Below, in pieces: positions 1 through 8,431 of a DNA stretch of 64,000 bases. The position numbers were made by a program, and so were the translations under genes. Under the pieces are notes generated by a model. That model made no database searches. It was not told where the DNA came from and saw only the letters and a list, made by a program, of their open reading frames with translations. How positions within the stretch are numbered: the first letter of the stretch is position 1; each line of letters starts with the position of its first letter. Origin of the DNA: Pseudoalteromonas luteoviolacea H33-S (GTDB taxonomy: Bacteria > Pseudomonadota > Gammaproteobacteria > Enterobacterales > Alteromonadaceae); assembly GCF_001625695.1 (NCBI RefSeq), contig NZ_AUXY01000070.1:172656-236655 (forward strand), given 5' to 3'.

Positions 1-1
1 G

Positions 2-361
2 CGCCACTCAGGACATACATCAGTAATGATCCTTGCGCGTTACCATAAGCAGCTTCCTTCTAAAGAAGCGCTTATGTTGCTAAATGATCAGTATGCACAG
101 CTTGATATTATTGCCATGACATTTCATGCGGCAAAGGGTAAAGAAGCTGACTTTACCATTCTAACAGGGTTAGATAAAAACTCTGTACCAGCAACGCGCC
201 AAAATGACCGAATTATTGAGGCATTTCTTCCCCCACTAGAGGCCTACCCAAATGCTGAAGAGCGTCGTTTATTTTATGTGGCTTTAACCCGTGCAAAGCA
301 TCAAGCTTATATTATGTCTCCTAGTGAGCCGAGCATTTTTATTAAAGAGTTGGGCTCATAA
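2..361 (+). CDS. helD: UvrD/HelD-type DNA helicase, C-terminal fragment
   Basis: This is the last 119 residues of a superfamily 1 DNA helicase; the frame is open to the window edge, so the gene starts upstream. The fragment carries the late helicase motifs: FHAAKGKEAD (motif V-like, ssDNA and ATP coupling) and EERRLFYVALTRAK (motif VI, with the arginine that reaches the ATP gamma-phosphate). The pattern RYHKQLPS followed by a short spacer and motif V fits helicase IV (HelD) better than UvrD or Rep, which have longer C-termini. The symbol is likely, not certain, because the N-terminus is missing. Helicase IV is a cytoplasmic 3'-5' helicase linked to recombination. Confidence 0.75.
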   Translation, partial: RHSGHTSVMILARYHKQLPSKEALMLLNDQYAQLDIIAMTFHAAKGKEADFTILTGLDKNSVPATRQNDRIIEAFLPPLEAYPNAEERRLFYVALTRAKHQAYIMSPSEPSIFIKELGS

Positions 362-723
362 CTTTATAGTCCAACTAAAAATACAGAATGGCTAAATTTA
401 TAGAGTTTAAAGTTATTCGGTGCCCTCGATATTAAGTTTAACATCTAAAATCAGGCCTATATGCTTGATGCTTAATGAGATAAAACACGCAGTAAATAAG
501 CCCTAGGGATGATAAACTATTTCATGGACTCTATTTTACCAATAGTGTGATTAAAGCTAAGGTGATACGCCATAAGTAAGCTGCAATACACAACTTTAGC
601 ATGCTCAAACAATGCGGTATCAAGCCAATTTCAATATTATTCTACCAAATGTAAACTTTTTGGTTGTTTTTTGAACTTCTAGACGATAAAAATGGCTTAG
701 TTAATAAATTTAGTTAAACAACA
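362..723. other. Intergenic stretch with no gene seen
   Basis: About 360 AT-rich bases between the helicase fragment and the next gene. I see no convincing open frame, RNA gene, terminator hairpin or repeat. A promoter for the gene at 724 should lie near the right end: TTGAAC at 671-676 could be a -35 box, but no good -10 box sits at the right distance. Confidence 0.5.
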
Positions 724-1461
724 ATGAAGACAATCGCAGCTTTTTTAGATGCAAAAATCTCTATAAAATATGTGTTAGCTTTACTGTTAGGTTTATACCT
801 TACTGATTTTTCAATTAAAAGTGACAGTGTTAGCGCTATACCGCAGAAGAAGCATGATCAAGAACATGTCTTTAGCAATCCTCTCGACGAGCATGTTGTA
901 GAGACTGAGACAGAAGCTGCGGAAGAGTTCAAGTTCGTTGCGGATTCCACAGATATGTTCACGCCAGCCAATTTAGTAGATATAGCAAATCAGCATCCTT
1001 ATCAGGATATGACCCCAAGCGCGGATGCGCCAGAGCAGCTCACAATTATGCAGTTGGAGGCTGAACTTGCGATAAAAGATTTTGAGCTATATATGCAAGC
1101 TATAAAGAACCAAGATGGCAAGCGAGTCAGTGCTGCTAAGCGTTTTTCTGATGAACCGATAGATCATCAGTGGGCTCAACGACAAGAGCAAAAATATGGT
1201 GAGTTGTTCAATGAAGATGCGTTAAGTATTTACCCATTTGAGAATACCCAATGTCGCAGCAATCAATGTGCAACTAAAGTATTTTTGCAAAGCGATGATG
1301 AGATACATGCATTATCTGAAGATTTAAATTCAGTATTGGATAAACAGTCTCAAGGACACGGCGCGTTGCCTGTGATGATTGAGCGAGATCCAGATTCAGA
1401 TCACTTTACTGTTTATATAGCAAGAACCTTGAAGGGGTTTAATTTGTCTGGTGCTAAATAA
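724..1461 (+). CDS. Hypothetical membrane-anchored periplasmic protein
   Basis: A 245-residue protein I do not recognise. A hydrophobic stretch at about residues 16-30 (KYVLALLLGLYLTDF) looks like an uncleaved signal anchor, which would place the rest in the periplasm. The remainder is acidic and hydrophilic; the central part (about 110-160) is helical and charged. A Cys pair near residues 177 and 182 (CRSNQC) could form a disulfide in the periplasm. The ATG at 724 has no clear ribosome-binding site, so the true start is uncertain. It stands alone, about 120 bp before the next small gene. Confidence 0.6.
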   Translation: MKTIAAFLDAKISIKYVLALLLGLYLTDFSIKSDSVSAIPQKKHDQEHVFSNPLDEHVVETETEAAEEFKFVADSTDMFTPANLVDIANQHPYQDMTPSADAPEQLTIMQLEAELAIKDFELYMQAIKNQDGKRVSAAKRFSDEPIDHQWAQRQEQKYGELFNEDALSIYPFENTQCRSNQCATKVFLQSDDEIHALSEDLNSVLDKQSQGHGALPVMIERDPDSDHFTVYIARTLKGFNLSGAK

Positions 1462-1578
1462 TGATAATAGCAAAAGAAAAATAAGAGGTAATGAGCTGGT
1501 ATCTGTATCCAAGTTAATTTATCAACCATAGGTATAAATATATGACTTATGGCCAATATTCATCTTAAGGAGAAAAAT

Positions 1579-1806
1579 ATGTATAAGGTTTTAAAAAGCA
1601 CTGCATTGGCGGCTTTATTAGTCGCTTCGGGTCAAGCGCTGGCTTGGACTTCAAATGACCCCAGTTTTACTGATAATTGTAGCTGGCAAGTAACTAGAAC
1701 GCATAGCGCCCCGGGATTTTATGGTGTTGAATATAAAGCCATTGGCTCATGCAAGTATCGAAATAAGTTTATGAATTATAGACATCAAATGATCCATTAT
1801 TGGTAA
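1579..1806 (+). CDS. Small secreted Cys-containing peptide
   Basis: A 75-residue protein with a clear signal peptide (MYKVLKSTALAALLVASGQALA) and a predicted cleavage after ALA, leaving about 53 residues. The mature part is aromatic and basic, with two Cys (DNCSW and GSCKY) that could form one disulfide, and it ends in HYW. I chose the ATG at 1579 because a strong AAGGAG sits about 8 bases upstream; an earlier in-frame ATG at 1549 would put that site inside the gene and spoil the signal peptide. A strong hairpin terminator follows directly. Function unknown; size and features would suit a secreted peptide or small exported effector. It converges on the RiPP-like peptide gene at 1884. Confidence 0.65.
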   Translation: MYKVLKSTALAALLVASGQALAWTSNDPSFTDNCSWQVTRTHSAPGFYGVEYKAIGSCKYRNKFMNYRHQMIHYW

Positions 1807-1809
1807 TTT

Positions 1810-1836
1810 AAAAAACCGCGATAGTCGCGGTTTTTT
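1810..1836. terminator. Bidirectional intrinsic terminator
   Basis: AAAAAACCGCG, a 5-base loop ATAGT, then CGCGGTTTTTT: an 11-bp perfect stem with A and T runs on either side. It can end transcription from both the secreted-peptide gene (+) and the convergent RiPP-like peptide gene (-). Confidence 0.85.
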
Positions 1837-1883
1837 ATTACTTTACACGGCGCACTTATTCAGTGCACAGCTAAAGTGCGCTT

Positions 1884-2066
1884 TTATTCCGGAAAGATTT
1901 CACATGGTCTGCCAGGACCTCTTTGCGTCCAGCAAACACCGTTCGAGTTGCATATGTCAGTCGGTTGGATAGTACCCCCGCCTATTTGTGGCGTTGCTGC
2001 TTTTGGCAATGTATTGATATCTGAGTTGAGTTTTTTAATACTCTTTTTATTTAATTTTAAGTTCAT
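1884..2066 (-). CDS. Orphan RiPP precursor-like peptide (class I lanthipeptide-type leader)
   Basis: A 60-residue peptide. The N-terminus (MNLKLNKKSIKKLNSD, then LPKAATPQIGGG) matches my recollection of the LxLNKKxIxxL leader of precursor peptides annotated as class I lanthipeptides, with a double-glycine-type end at about residues 29-31. The remaining core of about 29 residues has three Cys (in DICNSNGVCW and RPCE) plus several Thr and Ser. AAGGAA lies about 8 bases before the ATG at 2066, so the gene is probably real despite its size. No LanB/LanC, radical SAM or peptidase/ABC maturation gene is next to it: the neighbours are a TonB-dependent receptor upstream and a convergent secreted peptide. 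Whether it is modified is unknown. Confidence 0.65.
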   Translation of the reverse strand: MNLKLNKKSIKKLNSDINTLPKAATPQIGGGTIQPTDICNSNGVCWTQRGPGRPCEIFPE

Positions 2067-2250
2067 GATTAGTTTCCTTCTATTAATTTAAATTATTTAA
2101 GGGTCTTGCGCAGGGTATAAAACAAATTTCCATTGGTAAATTATTACCCCAAATACGTTGATAACATATTTGTTACAAAGAAATCAAGGGTGATTTTTAG
2201 AGTAAGTAATCACATGAGTGTTTGGGTGAGATAGTGTTGCAGAGGGATGG

Positions 2251-2281
2251 TTTGTCGCCAGCAGATAATGCTGGCGACAAA
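2251..2281. repeat. Inverted repeat (13-bp arms) behind the TonB receptor gene
   Basis: TTTGTCGCCAGCA, loop GATAA, then TGCTGGCGACAAA form a perfect 13-bp stem just after the stop of the TonB receptor gene (-). The flanking run is A on the + strand, so a classical U-tract is missing in both directions; it may protect or end the mRNA. The core CGCCAGCA/TGCTGGCG occurs again at 7217-7238. Confidence 0.6.
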
Positions 2282-2289
2282 AAAACATA

Positions 2290-4809
2290 TTAGAAATTAA
2301 ATGATGCTTTTGCGTATACAAATCGGCCATCTGTGTTGTACGCAGAAAACGCTGAATATGGGAAAATTTGGTTGAAGTTACTAAAACCAATGTTGCCAAC
2401 AGTATCTTGCGGGTATTGGTCAAATAAGTTATTCGCGCCAACAGCAATACGCCATTGCTGGGTCATTTGATAAGCGACTTCTAAATCTGTTATCCATTTT
2501 GCATCTAGCACTTCATCTTTTTTTAGCGTGCTTGATGAATCTGTTGTTTCACCATAGCGGGTTGCCTTTAAAATAGCTGTCCAATCTTGGTATTGCCACG
2601 TGGCAACGAGATTAAGCTTATCTTTTGGCGTACCATCTTCGAAGCGTGCAATTTCTCTGCGAGCGAAATACTGGTACTCATCACCCAATGCAGCAAGCTC
2701 AGCAGGGTTGTCTTTAACATGCGTCACTTCTGTATCGTTAAGATTCAAAGCCGCACTTAAGCTCAGCTCACCTAAGGCGCTCAAATCAAAGCTATAAGTT
2801 GCTACAATATCAACACCTTGTGTGCGAGAGTCAATGGCATTGGTGAAGTACCTAACACGCTGTACATTATGCTCACCCGCACTTTTCAAAATGTCTTCAA
2901 CAGCATCACCGCTTAAGTTCTCTGATAATACGATGCGGTCATCAATATCAATTCGATATGCATCGACAGTAAAACTGAAAGCATCATAAGTATAAATAAA
3001 ACCAGCAGTTAAATTAATTGACTCTTCAGCATCGAGTGCTTTTGCACCCAGTGCTTGTGCCGCTGGTGTGTCTACAGGAAAAAGGCCCACTTCATTTGGT
3101 ATGCCATTTTCGAATACAGTACTGACGGACTTATATGTTGATTGCGCAAGTGATGGGGCTCTAAATCCTGTGCTAATCGCACCTCTAAATGACAAGGCGT
3201 CATTAAACTCATAACGCGTGGCAAGTTTACCAGTCAATGTAGAGCCAAAATCGCTGTAATCTTCGAAGCGTGCTGCAGCAACAAGGTTCCATTTTGCCGT
3301 TAAATAGGTATCCAGCTCTGTGAATACAGCAATGTTGTGACGAGATTCATCAACCGCACTGGCTGGTGAAAAGCCGGCCATAACTTGTGCGCCGCCTGCG
3401 GCAACAGGGATACCTTGCGCATCTAAAACAGTGAGGTAAGAGGCCTCTTCACCGACTTTAATTTGGTATGACTCATTGCGATATTCAGCACCGACAGTGA
3501 TGAATACTTCCTCATATAAACCTAAATCAATACTGTTTTTAGCATCAAAGTTCAGCGTTAATTGATCATAGACTAAGTCACCATTGTCAAAGTCTGTTGG
3601 GCTTTGCGCACCCATTGATGTATTTAAGCTGTTAGTGACACCAAAGCTAAATTGGTTACGGCCGTAGTTAATACTACTGTCTAAGTCCCAGCCTGCGGTA
3701 TGAGATGTGATACCCGCTGCAACAGCAAAGTCGTCTACTTGCGTAGTGATCTGTGGTAAAAATCCATTTGGGTATATTTCAACAACGTTTCTGCCATCTT
3801 GAGGGCGACGGAAGAAACCACCTGAGTTACCTTCGCGCTCGGAGTAGCTACCAAAAGAGTATAGGGATAATGTATCGCTTAGGTCATACCCTGCGTTGTA
3901 AAAGAAAGCGACATCTTCTATATCCGCTTTACCAAACCTGTGATTATATCGCTCGGCATCAAATTCTCTCGGGTCAAAATTACCCGCATCATCTTTGGCG
4001 TATTGTGCTCGTGGGTCAAATCCAGAACGGTTAGAAGGCGCTTTGTTACGCATCTCAGCACTTAAATGGACAAATCCATTATCACCAAGAGGTAGGCCAA
4101 TATTGCCACTTAAGGTACCTGTATTACCGTCGCTGATGCGGCGATCTTCACCAAGATCGAATGCAAGCTCGCCATCATCACCTTGATATACGCGCTCTAA
4201 CTGTTTTGCCCCTGCCATTTGGGTGTCATATTTACCGTAGGTAAAGTTGAGTGAACCGCCTTCGTCAGCATCTTTTAAGACTATATTAATGACACCAGCA
4301 ATCGCATCTGAGCCATATTGTGCTGCTGCGCCATCTCTCAGTACTTCAATTCTTTTAATCGCCGCAGTTGGGATCATATTTAAATCAACAGCAGAGGAGC
4401 CTCGGCCCACAGTACCATTTAGATTTAATAGGGCACTTGAGTGACGACGCTTACCGTTAACTAGTACGAGGGTGTGATCGGGTGCCAAACCTCTTAAAAC
4501 AGCTGGGCGAGCATGATCTGTGCCATCTGCTAGTTGTGAATTAGGGAAGTTAAAGCTAGGAATAAGGGTGGTTAATACTTGGCTTAATTCAAGCTGACCA
4601 GAGCTGTTAATTTCATCCAAACTGATGATATCTACTGGTACCGTGCTTTCAGCTATGCTGCGTAAGCTTCGTCTGGTACCCGTGACTTCGATGACTTCCG
4701 GCTTAAGCTCAGGAGACTGGCTTGATGATGCGTGTGCCTTAAATGTGAAAGCAGGTGCAGAAGCTAATATCAGGCTGACTGACGCTGCCAAGAAGCTTGG
4801 TTTTAACAT
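2290..4809 (-). CDS. TonB-dependent outer-membrane receptor
   Basis: An 839-residue outer-membrane receptor. A signal peptide covers about residues 1-27 (ending KAHA). The plug domain at about 40-175 begins with the TonB-box-like VIEVTGTRR and ends near LRDGAAAQYGSDAIAGVINI, the usual plug signature. The rest is a 22-strand-type barrel that ends in aromatic F (KASFNF), as outer-membrane insertion requires. I chose the ATG at 4809, which has AGGA 8 bases upstream; the TTG five codons earlier overlaps that site. The substrate cannot be read from sequence: it resembles the large group of marine receptors annotated for vitamins, peptides or oligosaccharides. The LytTR regulator gene lies just upstream on the same strand and may control it. 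Confidence 0.9.
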   Translation of the reverse strand: MLKPSFLAASVSLILASAPAFTFKAHASSSQSPELKPEVIEVTGTRRSLRSIAESTVPVDIISLDEINSSGQLELSQVLTTLIPSFNFPNSQLADGTDHARPAVLRGLAPDHTLVLVNGKRRHSSALLNLNGTVGRGSSAVDLNMIPTAAIKRIEVLRDGAAAQYGSDAIAGVINIVLKDADEGGSLNFTYGKYDTQMAGAKQLERVYQGDDGELAFDLGEDRRISDGNTGTLSGNIGLPLGDNGFVHLSAEMRNKAPSNRSGFDPRAQYAKDDAGNFDPREFDAERYNHRFGKADIEDVAFFYNAGYDLSDTLSLYSFGSYSEREGNSGGFFRRPQDGRNVVEIYPNGFLPQITTQVDDFAVAAGITSHTAGWDLDSSINYGRNQFSFGVTNSLNTSMGAQSPTDFDNGDLVYDQLTLNFDAKNSIDLGLYEEVFITVGAEYRNESYQIKVGEEASYLTVLDAQGIPVAAGGAQVMAGFSPASAVDESRHNIAVFTELDTYLTAKWNLVAAARFEDYSDFGSTLTGKLATRYEFNDALSFRGAISTGFRAPSLAQSTYKSVSTVFENGIPNEVGLFPVDTPAAQALGAKALDAEESINLTAGFIYTYDAFSFTVDAYRIDIDDRIVLSENLSGDAVEDILKSAGEHNVQRVRYFTNAIDSRTQGVDIVATYSFDLSALGELSLSAALNLNDTEVTHVKDNPAELAALGDEYQYFARREIARFEDGTPKDKLNLVATWQYQDWTAILKATRYGETTDSSSTLKKDEVLDAKWITDLEVAYQMTQQWRIAVGANNLFDQYPQDTVGNIGFSNFNQIFPYSAFSAYNTDGRFVYAKASFNF

Positions 4810-5080
4810 TGTATATCCTAGCAAGTTGATTTCGGTATTCTGAGAAGCTCAATGAATGAGACTAATTCTTTATAGAGGAGGGGATACTAAAGAGTAATTT
4901 ATGCGTCGTTAAATTCATTTTTGTTATAGTTTATAACTTCTAACTTTTGGCTATTTTATTAGAAAGATAGTGCTACCACTTGGTTTCAAATAATTAATAA
5001 AATTAAATGGTTTGGCGTCTTTCGTGGTTAATTTTAACATTTATAATCTTGTTGATATTTGGAATACCGTATTATTTTAT

Positions 5081-5920
5081 CTACAGAGATGCTTTGTAAA
5101 TTTTTCTAAAGTCTTCTTTATATCGCCTCGATAAATTAATTTCATCCCCTGAAGTTAAGGTGATCACGCCATCACCACTCGATGTATAGCGCACAGACCT
5201 TATGGATTGGTTATTGATGGCGAAACTGCGATGAACACGCGTCACATGACTATTTTCTAATTCAGTGCATAGGCGGTTTAGTGTGTGTCTCAATGGGTAA
5301 ACTCGGCCTCGGCTATGTAAATTAACGTAGTTACCACATGCTTCATACCACTCGATATCGGCTACTTTGACTTGGTATTCACTACCTTGCTTTTTAACAA
5401 TAAATTGCATAATTGACGCAGTGGCTTCTGGCTGTTCAATCATGTTGAGTTGTGTGCTAATTATCCACTTTGCGCTGTGGTAGCAGAGATAGATACTAAT
5501 GTAAGTAAGTACGTCCTTACGGTACTCGTAAATAAATTCAGTGTAGTAATTTCCAAAGTCATAGTCTCTTCCAAGCAATATGTATACGACATGTCGGCAT
5601 AAGACCATAAGCAGCACATGACAGATAGAAAATAAAAAAGAGGTGCTGATGTGAACAGTGACCTGCTTCAAAAGCCCATTTGCACGAGGCGGAAATCGCT
5701 TAAAAAAAATAAATAATGCAGGCAGTAACAAGAATAATGATAAGGCGCTTGAATATTGCCATGCAAAGGGCTCCCAAAGTTGTATGGTTGGTGTTCCATT
5801 TCTATTTTGCTCTGTCCAATTTGAAAACGCATTGATGGTGTTATTAATCAAAACGTAGAGCACAATGGCTGCGTAGCCACACCAAGTTGTATGTTGCTTT
5901 ATGATTTTTGTTATCCACAT
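5081..5920 (-). CDS. Membrane-anchored LytTR-family transcription regulator
   Basis: 279 residues. The first about 165 contain four likely membrane helices (near 14-28, 56-72, 90-112 and 135-150). The last about 95 residues are a LytTR DNA-binding domain: WYEACGNYVNLHS, then the RVHRSFAINNQSI segment typical of LytTR, and LSRRYKEDFRKI at the end. There is no receiver domain, so signal input probably comes through the membrane part. It lies upstream of the TonB receptor on the same strand, 271 bp apart, and divergent from the acyltransferase (117 bp apart), so either could be a target. No repeat pair that I would call a LytTR box was evident in these gaps. Confidence 0.85.
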   Translation of the reverse strand: MWITKIIKQHTTWCGYAAIVLYVLINNTINAFSNWTEQNRNGTPTIQLWEPFAWQYSSALSLFLLLPALFIFFKRFPPRANGLLKQVTVHISTSFLFSICHVLLMVLCRHVVYILLGRDYDFGNYYTEFIYEYRKDVLTYISIYLCYHSAKWIISTQLNMIEQPEATASIMQFIVKKQGSEYQVKVADIEWYEACGNYVNLHSRGRVYPLRHTLNRLCTELENSHVTRVHRSFAINNQSIRSVRYTSSGDGVITLTSGDEINLSRRYKEDFRKIYKASL

Positions 5921-6037
5921 CTCAACTTATCCCTAATTCCCACCGCTTATCACTATATCCATGAATTTCAATAAGCTAGGTGATTTACTTAGGTCGTTAT
6001 TTAAACATATAAACACCTTAATGTAATCGGAGGATGT

Positions 6038-7207
6038 ATGATTGAGTCGAACTTTTCTCGACAGTGGTATCTAGACTGGGTAAGAGTGGGGGCGTTTGCA
6101 ATACTCATTTTATATCATGTCGGGATGTACTATGTAGAAGGGTGGGCGTTTCATATTAAAAGTGCGAACACTTCTGTGCTATTACAAGATTTGATGTTGT
6201 TAACTAACCCTTGGCGTATGTCTTTACTGTTTTTTATTTCGGGCATTGTCTTTGCCTACTGCGAGCGGAAGATGTCGACATGGACTCTGTTTAAGGCTAA
6301 ATTTATCCGTCTGTTTATACCGCTGGTATTTTCCATGTATATCGTGGTTGCGCCGCAATTGTATCTAGAAGCGTCTGGCAAGGGGTTGATAGATATGACA
6401 TTCATTGAATTTTGGTTCGCTTATATCAATCCCAATACGGTGCTGTTACCTGAATATCAATCTATCATTGGGTTACTAACATGGAATCACCTCTGGTTTT
6501 TAGCTTATTTGTGGACATATTGCGTCTGTTTGTTGCTGATTTTTAAACTGCTTCCCGTTCACCATTTCTTTCATCTATGTCTGACGCGATTATCGCCAGC
6601 GTTTGCATTTGTGCTTGTGGTCAGCTTTATTTTTTGTGTCTGGTTCAGTTTGCGAGCCAATTACCCATCAACACATGCATTGATTGATGACTGGTATAAT
6701 CATGGCAAGTACTTTTGCGTCTTCTTTTCTGGATATTGCTTTGCGCTATTGCCCCAGTTTAAAGCGAGCGTGATTGCACAGCGCCATACTTTATTGATAC
6801 TCGCCTTATTGGGATATAGCTTTATTATTATGGACAAGCACGGGGTTTTATATGAACTCGCGCAGCACTTCGATACGAGCATTTGGGTAAAGTGCTTGTA
6901 TGGCGTGATACTCAGTATCAATCACTGGGCATGGATATTGATGTTGATTGGTTATGGTGCCAAGCATTTGGATAAATCTAGCGATAAGCTGGCGTATGCA
7001 ACTGGGGCTATTTTGCCTTGGTATATATTACACCAAACACTGATTATGATTGCTGCTGTTTGGCTTAAGCCCTATGGTATATCAATCATTTGGGAAGGGG
7101 TATTGATTGTTTTATTCACTGTGATGGGGTGCTATGTGGGATATGAGATAATAAAGCGATCAGGTCCAATTAAAATACTTTTTGGTTTACCGAGTTTATC
7201 TAAATAG
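6038..7207 (+). CDS. Acyltransferase 3 family membrane protein
   Basis: A 389-residue inner-membrane protein with about ten hydrophobic helices. The N-terminus RQWYLDWVRVGAFAILILYHVGMYY carries the R..DW.R....L.V..H pattern of acyltransferase-3/OpgC-type O-acyltransferases, with the key His in the first helix (LYHVGM); a second conserved part is WNHLWFLAYLW. These enzymes move acyl groups, often acetyl or succinyl, onto sugars or glycans across the membrane. The substrate is unknown. The ATG at 6038 has GGAGG 6 bases upstream. It is divergent from the LytTR gene, a common arrangement for a regulator and its target. Confidence 0.8.
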   Translation: MIESNFSRQWYLDWVRVGAFAILILYHVGMYYVEGWAFHIKSANTSVLLQDLMLLTNPWRMSLLFFISGIVFAYCERKMSTWTLFKAKFIRLFIPLVFSMYIVVAPQLYLEASGKGLIDMTFIEFWFAYINPNTVLLPEYQSIIGLLTWNHLWFLAYLWTYCVCLLLIFKLLPVHHFFHLCLTRLSPAFAFVLVVSFIFCVWFSLRANYPSTHALIDDWYNHGKYFCVFFSGYCFALLPQFKASVIAQRHTLLILALLGYSFIIMDKHGVLYELAQHFDTSIWVKCLYGVILSINHWAWILMLIGYGAKHLDKSSDKLAYATGAILPWYILHQTLIMIAAVWLKPYGISIIWEGVLIVLFTVMGCYVGYEIIKRSGPIKILFGLPSLSK

Positions 7208-7216
7208 ATTTTCATA

Positions 7217-7238
7217 TCGCCAGCAATATTGCTGGCGA
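7217..7238. repeat. Perfect 22-bp palindrome between convergent genes
   Basis: TCGCCAGCAAT/ATTGCTGGCGA lies 10 bp after the acyltransferase stop and just before the end of the convergent PspB-like gene. It shares CGCCAGCA/TGCTGGCG arms with the hairpin at 2251-2281. It may act as a weak shared terminator, although there is no U-tract. Confidence 0.55.
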
Positions 7239-7247
7239 GTAGCAAAT

Positions 7248-7478
7248 TCACAGGCTTTTGATTTTTTTATCTACTTGGTAGCCCTCGTCCGTTACGATCC
7301 TCTCAAGGACTGCAACACGGTCTTTTAAATGTGCGAGCTCAGTTTTGAGCTGATCGCTCTCTTGTTTATTAATCCCGCTTTGTTTTTTAGCTTGTAAGTA
7401 CTTGCCATATAGATCGCTTATCACGCCAAAGCCGACACTAACAAGTACGATTAAAAACACCATAGTTGTACCAGACAT
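7248..7478 (-). CDS. Small membrane protein with coiled coil, PspB-like
   Basis: 76 residues: an N-terminal membrane helix (about 5-23, MVFLIVLVSVGFGVISDLY) followed by a charged coiled coil (about 35-62, with LKTELAHLKDRVAVLERIV). This layout and the ERIVTDEGY segment resemble PspB, the inner-membrane partner in the phage-shock envelope stress response, and related solo proteins. No pspA, pspC or pspF is nearby, so I do not give a symbol. The ATG at 7478 has AAGGAG 9 bases upstream; a longer frame to 7544 would put that site inside the gene. Confidence 0.65.
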   Translation of the reverse strand: MSGTTMVFLIVLVSVGFGVISDLYGKYLQAKKQSGINKQESDQLKTELAHLKDRVAVLERIVTDEGYQVDKKIKSL

Positions 7479-7628
7479 AAGCCTAATCTCCTTAACTTTA
7501 ATTGCTTTAATAATAGCTGATATGTGTGTTGAGTATAGTGACAAGTGTCAGATTAAATGTAAGAGAAAATGAAAGGTGGAGGCTTTGCTATACCCTGCGT
7601 ATTTAGGGTATAGCAAAATCAGAATGCT

Positions 7629-8285
7629 TTACTCGTAAGTAAGTGGATCTGTAGCTTTATTGAGTTCAAATGCTTCCAAGCGTTCTTGGCATGCGCCACA
7701 TTTACCACACGCTTTTTCACGGCCATTGTAACAAGTCCATGTGTGGCTGTAGTCTAATCCCATATTTAAGCCATCGGTTAATATATCGATTTTAGTATTG
7801 TTTAAATATGGGCAGACGATTTCTACTTCATCGTAGTTAGCAATACGACACACATCATCCATCTTTTTGACAAATTCAGGTCTGCAATCTGGATAGATAG
7901 CGTGATCACCAGAGTGAGCACCATAAAAAACTTTATTGGCCTTTAAAGACACCGCATAGCCCACAGCCAGAGACAGTAAGATCATATTACGATTCGGCAC
8001 TATTGTGCTCTTCATGCTTTCCTCTTCGTAGTGGCCTTCAGGCACTTCGATGTCATCGGTTAGCGATGATCCTGCAAGAAGCTGGTTGATTGCAGATATA
8101 TCAACAATTTTATGTGCTACGTTTAAACTGTCACAGACATTTTTAGCGACTTCTAACTCTTTGACATGTCGTTGTCCGTAATTGAAAGACAGCGCATAGA
8201 CTTCATGACCCTCTTGGAGGGCTTTGTTTAGCACGGTGTAAGAATCCATGCCACCAGAATAGATAACAACGACTTTTTCGCTCAT
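7629..8285 (-). CDS. queC: 7-cyano-7-deazaguanine (preQ0) synthase
   Basis: 218 residues. QueC turns 7-carboxy-7-deazaguanine into preQ0 with ammonia and ATP, a step in making queuosine in tRNA. The N-terminal [14 protein letters not shown] is the SGGxDS PP-loop that binds ATP. The C-terminal [21 protein letters not shown] holds the four Cys that bind zinc. Length fits the family (about 220-230). Divergent from queE, which makes its substrate, with 146 bp between the two genes. Confidence 0.95.
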   Translation of the reverse strand: MSEKVVVIYSGGMDSYTVLNKALQEGHEVYALSFNYGQRHVKELEVAKNVCDSLNVAHKIVDISAINQLLAGSSLTDDIEVPEGHYEEESMKSTIVPNRNMILLSLAVGYAVSLKANKVFYGAHSGDHAIYPDCRPEFVKKMDDVCRIANYDEVEIVCPYLNNTKIDILTDGLNMGLDYSHTWTCYNGREKACGKCGACQERLEAFELNKATDPLTYE

Positions 8286-8431
8286 AAGAGATACCTCGGA
8301 TAAATGCCTCAGGTTTTGCCTCGATTTTAATAGAGGTTTGCTTCAGGGCGCGATATAATACACGGCCGCTGAAAAAATGACAATTTTAGCAGGTTATTTT
8401 CGCAAAATATATTGAGTAGTTTGGAGCTGTT

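Noticed and set aside
1876..2091. A 71-codon frame on the + strand over the RiPP-like peptide
   Set aside because: It is antisense to the peptide gene, which has a good ribosome-binding site and a meaningful leader; the + frame has neither.
2184..2447. An 87-codon minus-strand frame at the 3' end of the TonB receptor gene
   Set aside because: It overlaps the receptor gene in another frame and spans the hairpin; no coding signs.
7584..7617. Hairpin after queC as a terminator
   Set aside because: A strong 12-bp stem (TTTGCTATACCC/GGGTATAGCAAA) exists, but no U-tract follows in either direction, so I do not call it a terminator.
8286..8431. A preQ1 riboswitch between queC and queE
   Set aside because: I looked on both strands for the preQ1 hairpin plus A-rich tail; the short CCTC/GAGG pairs present do not form the known consensus.
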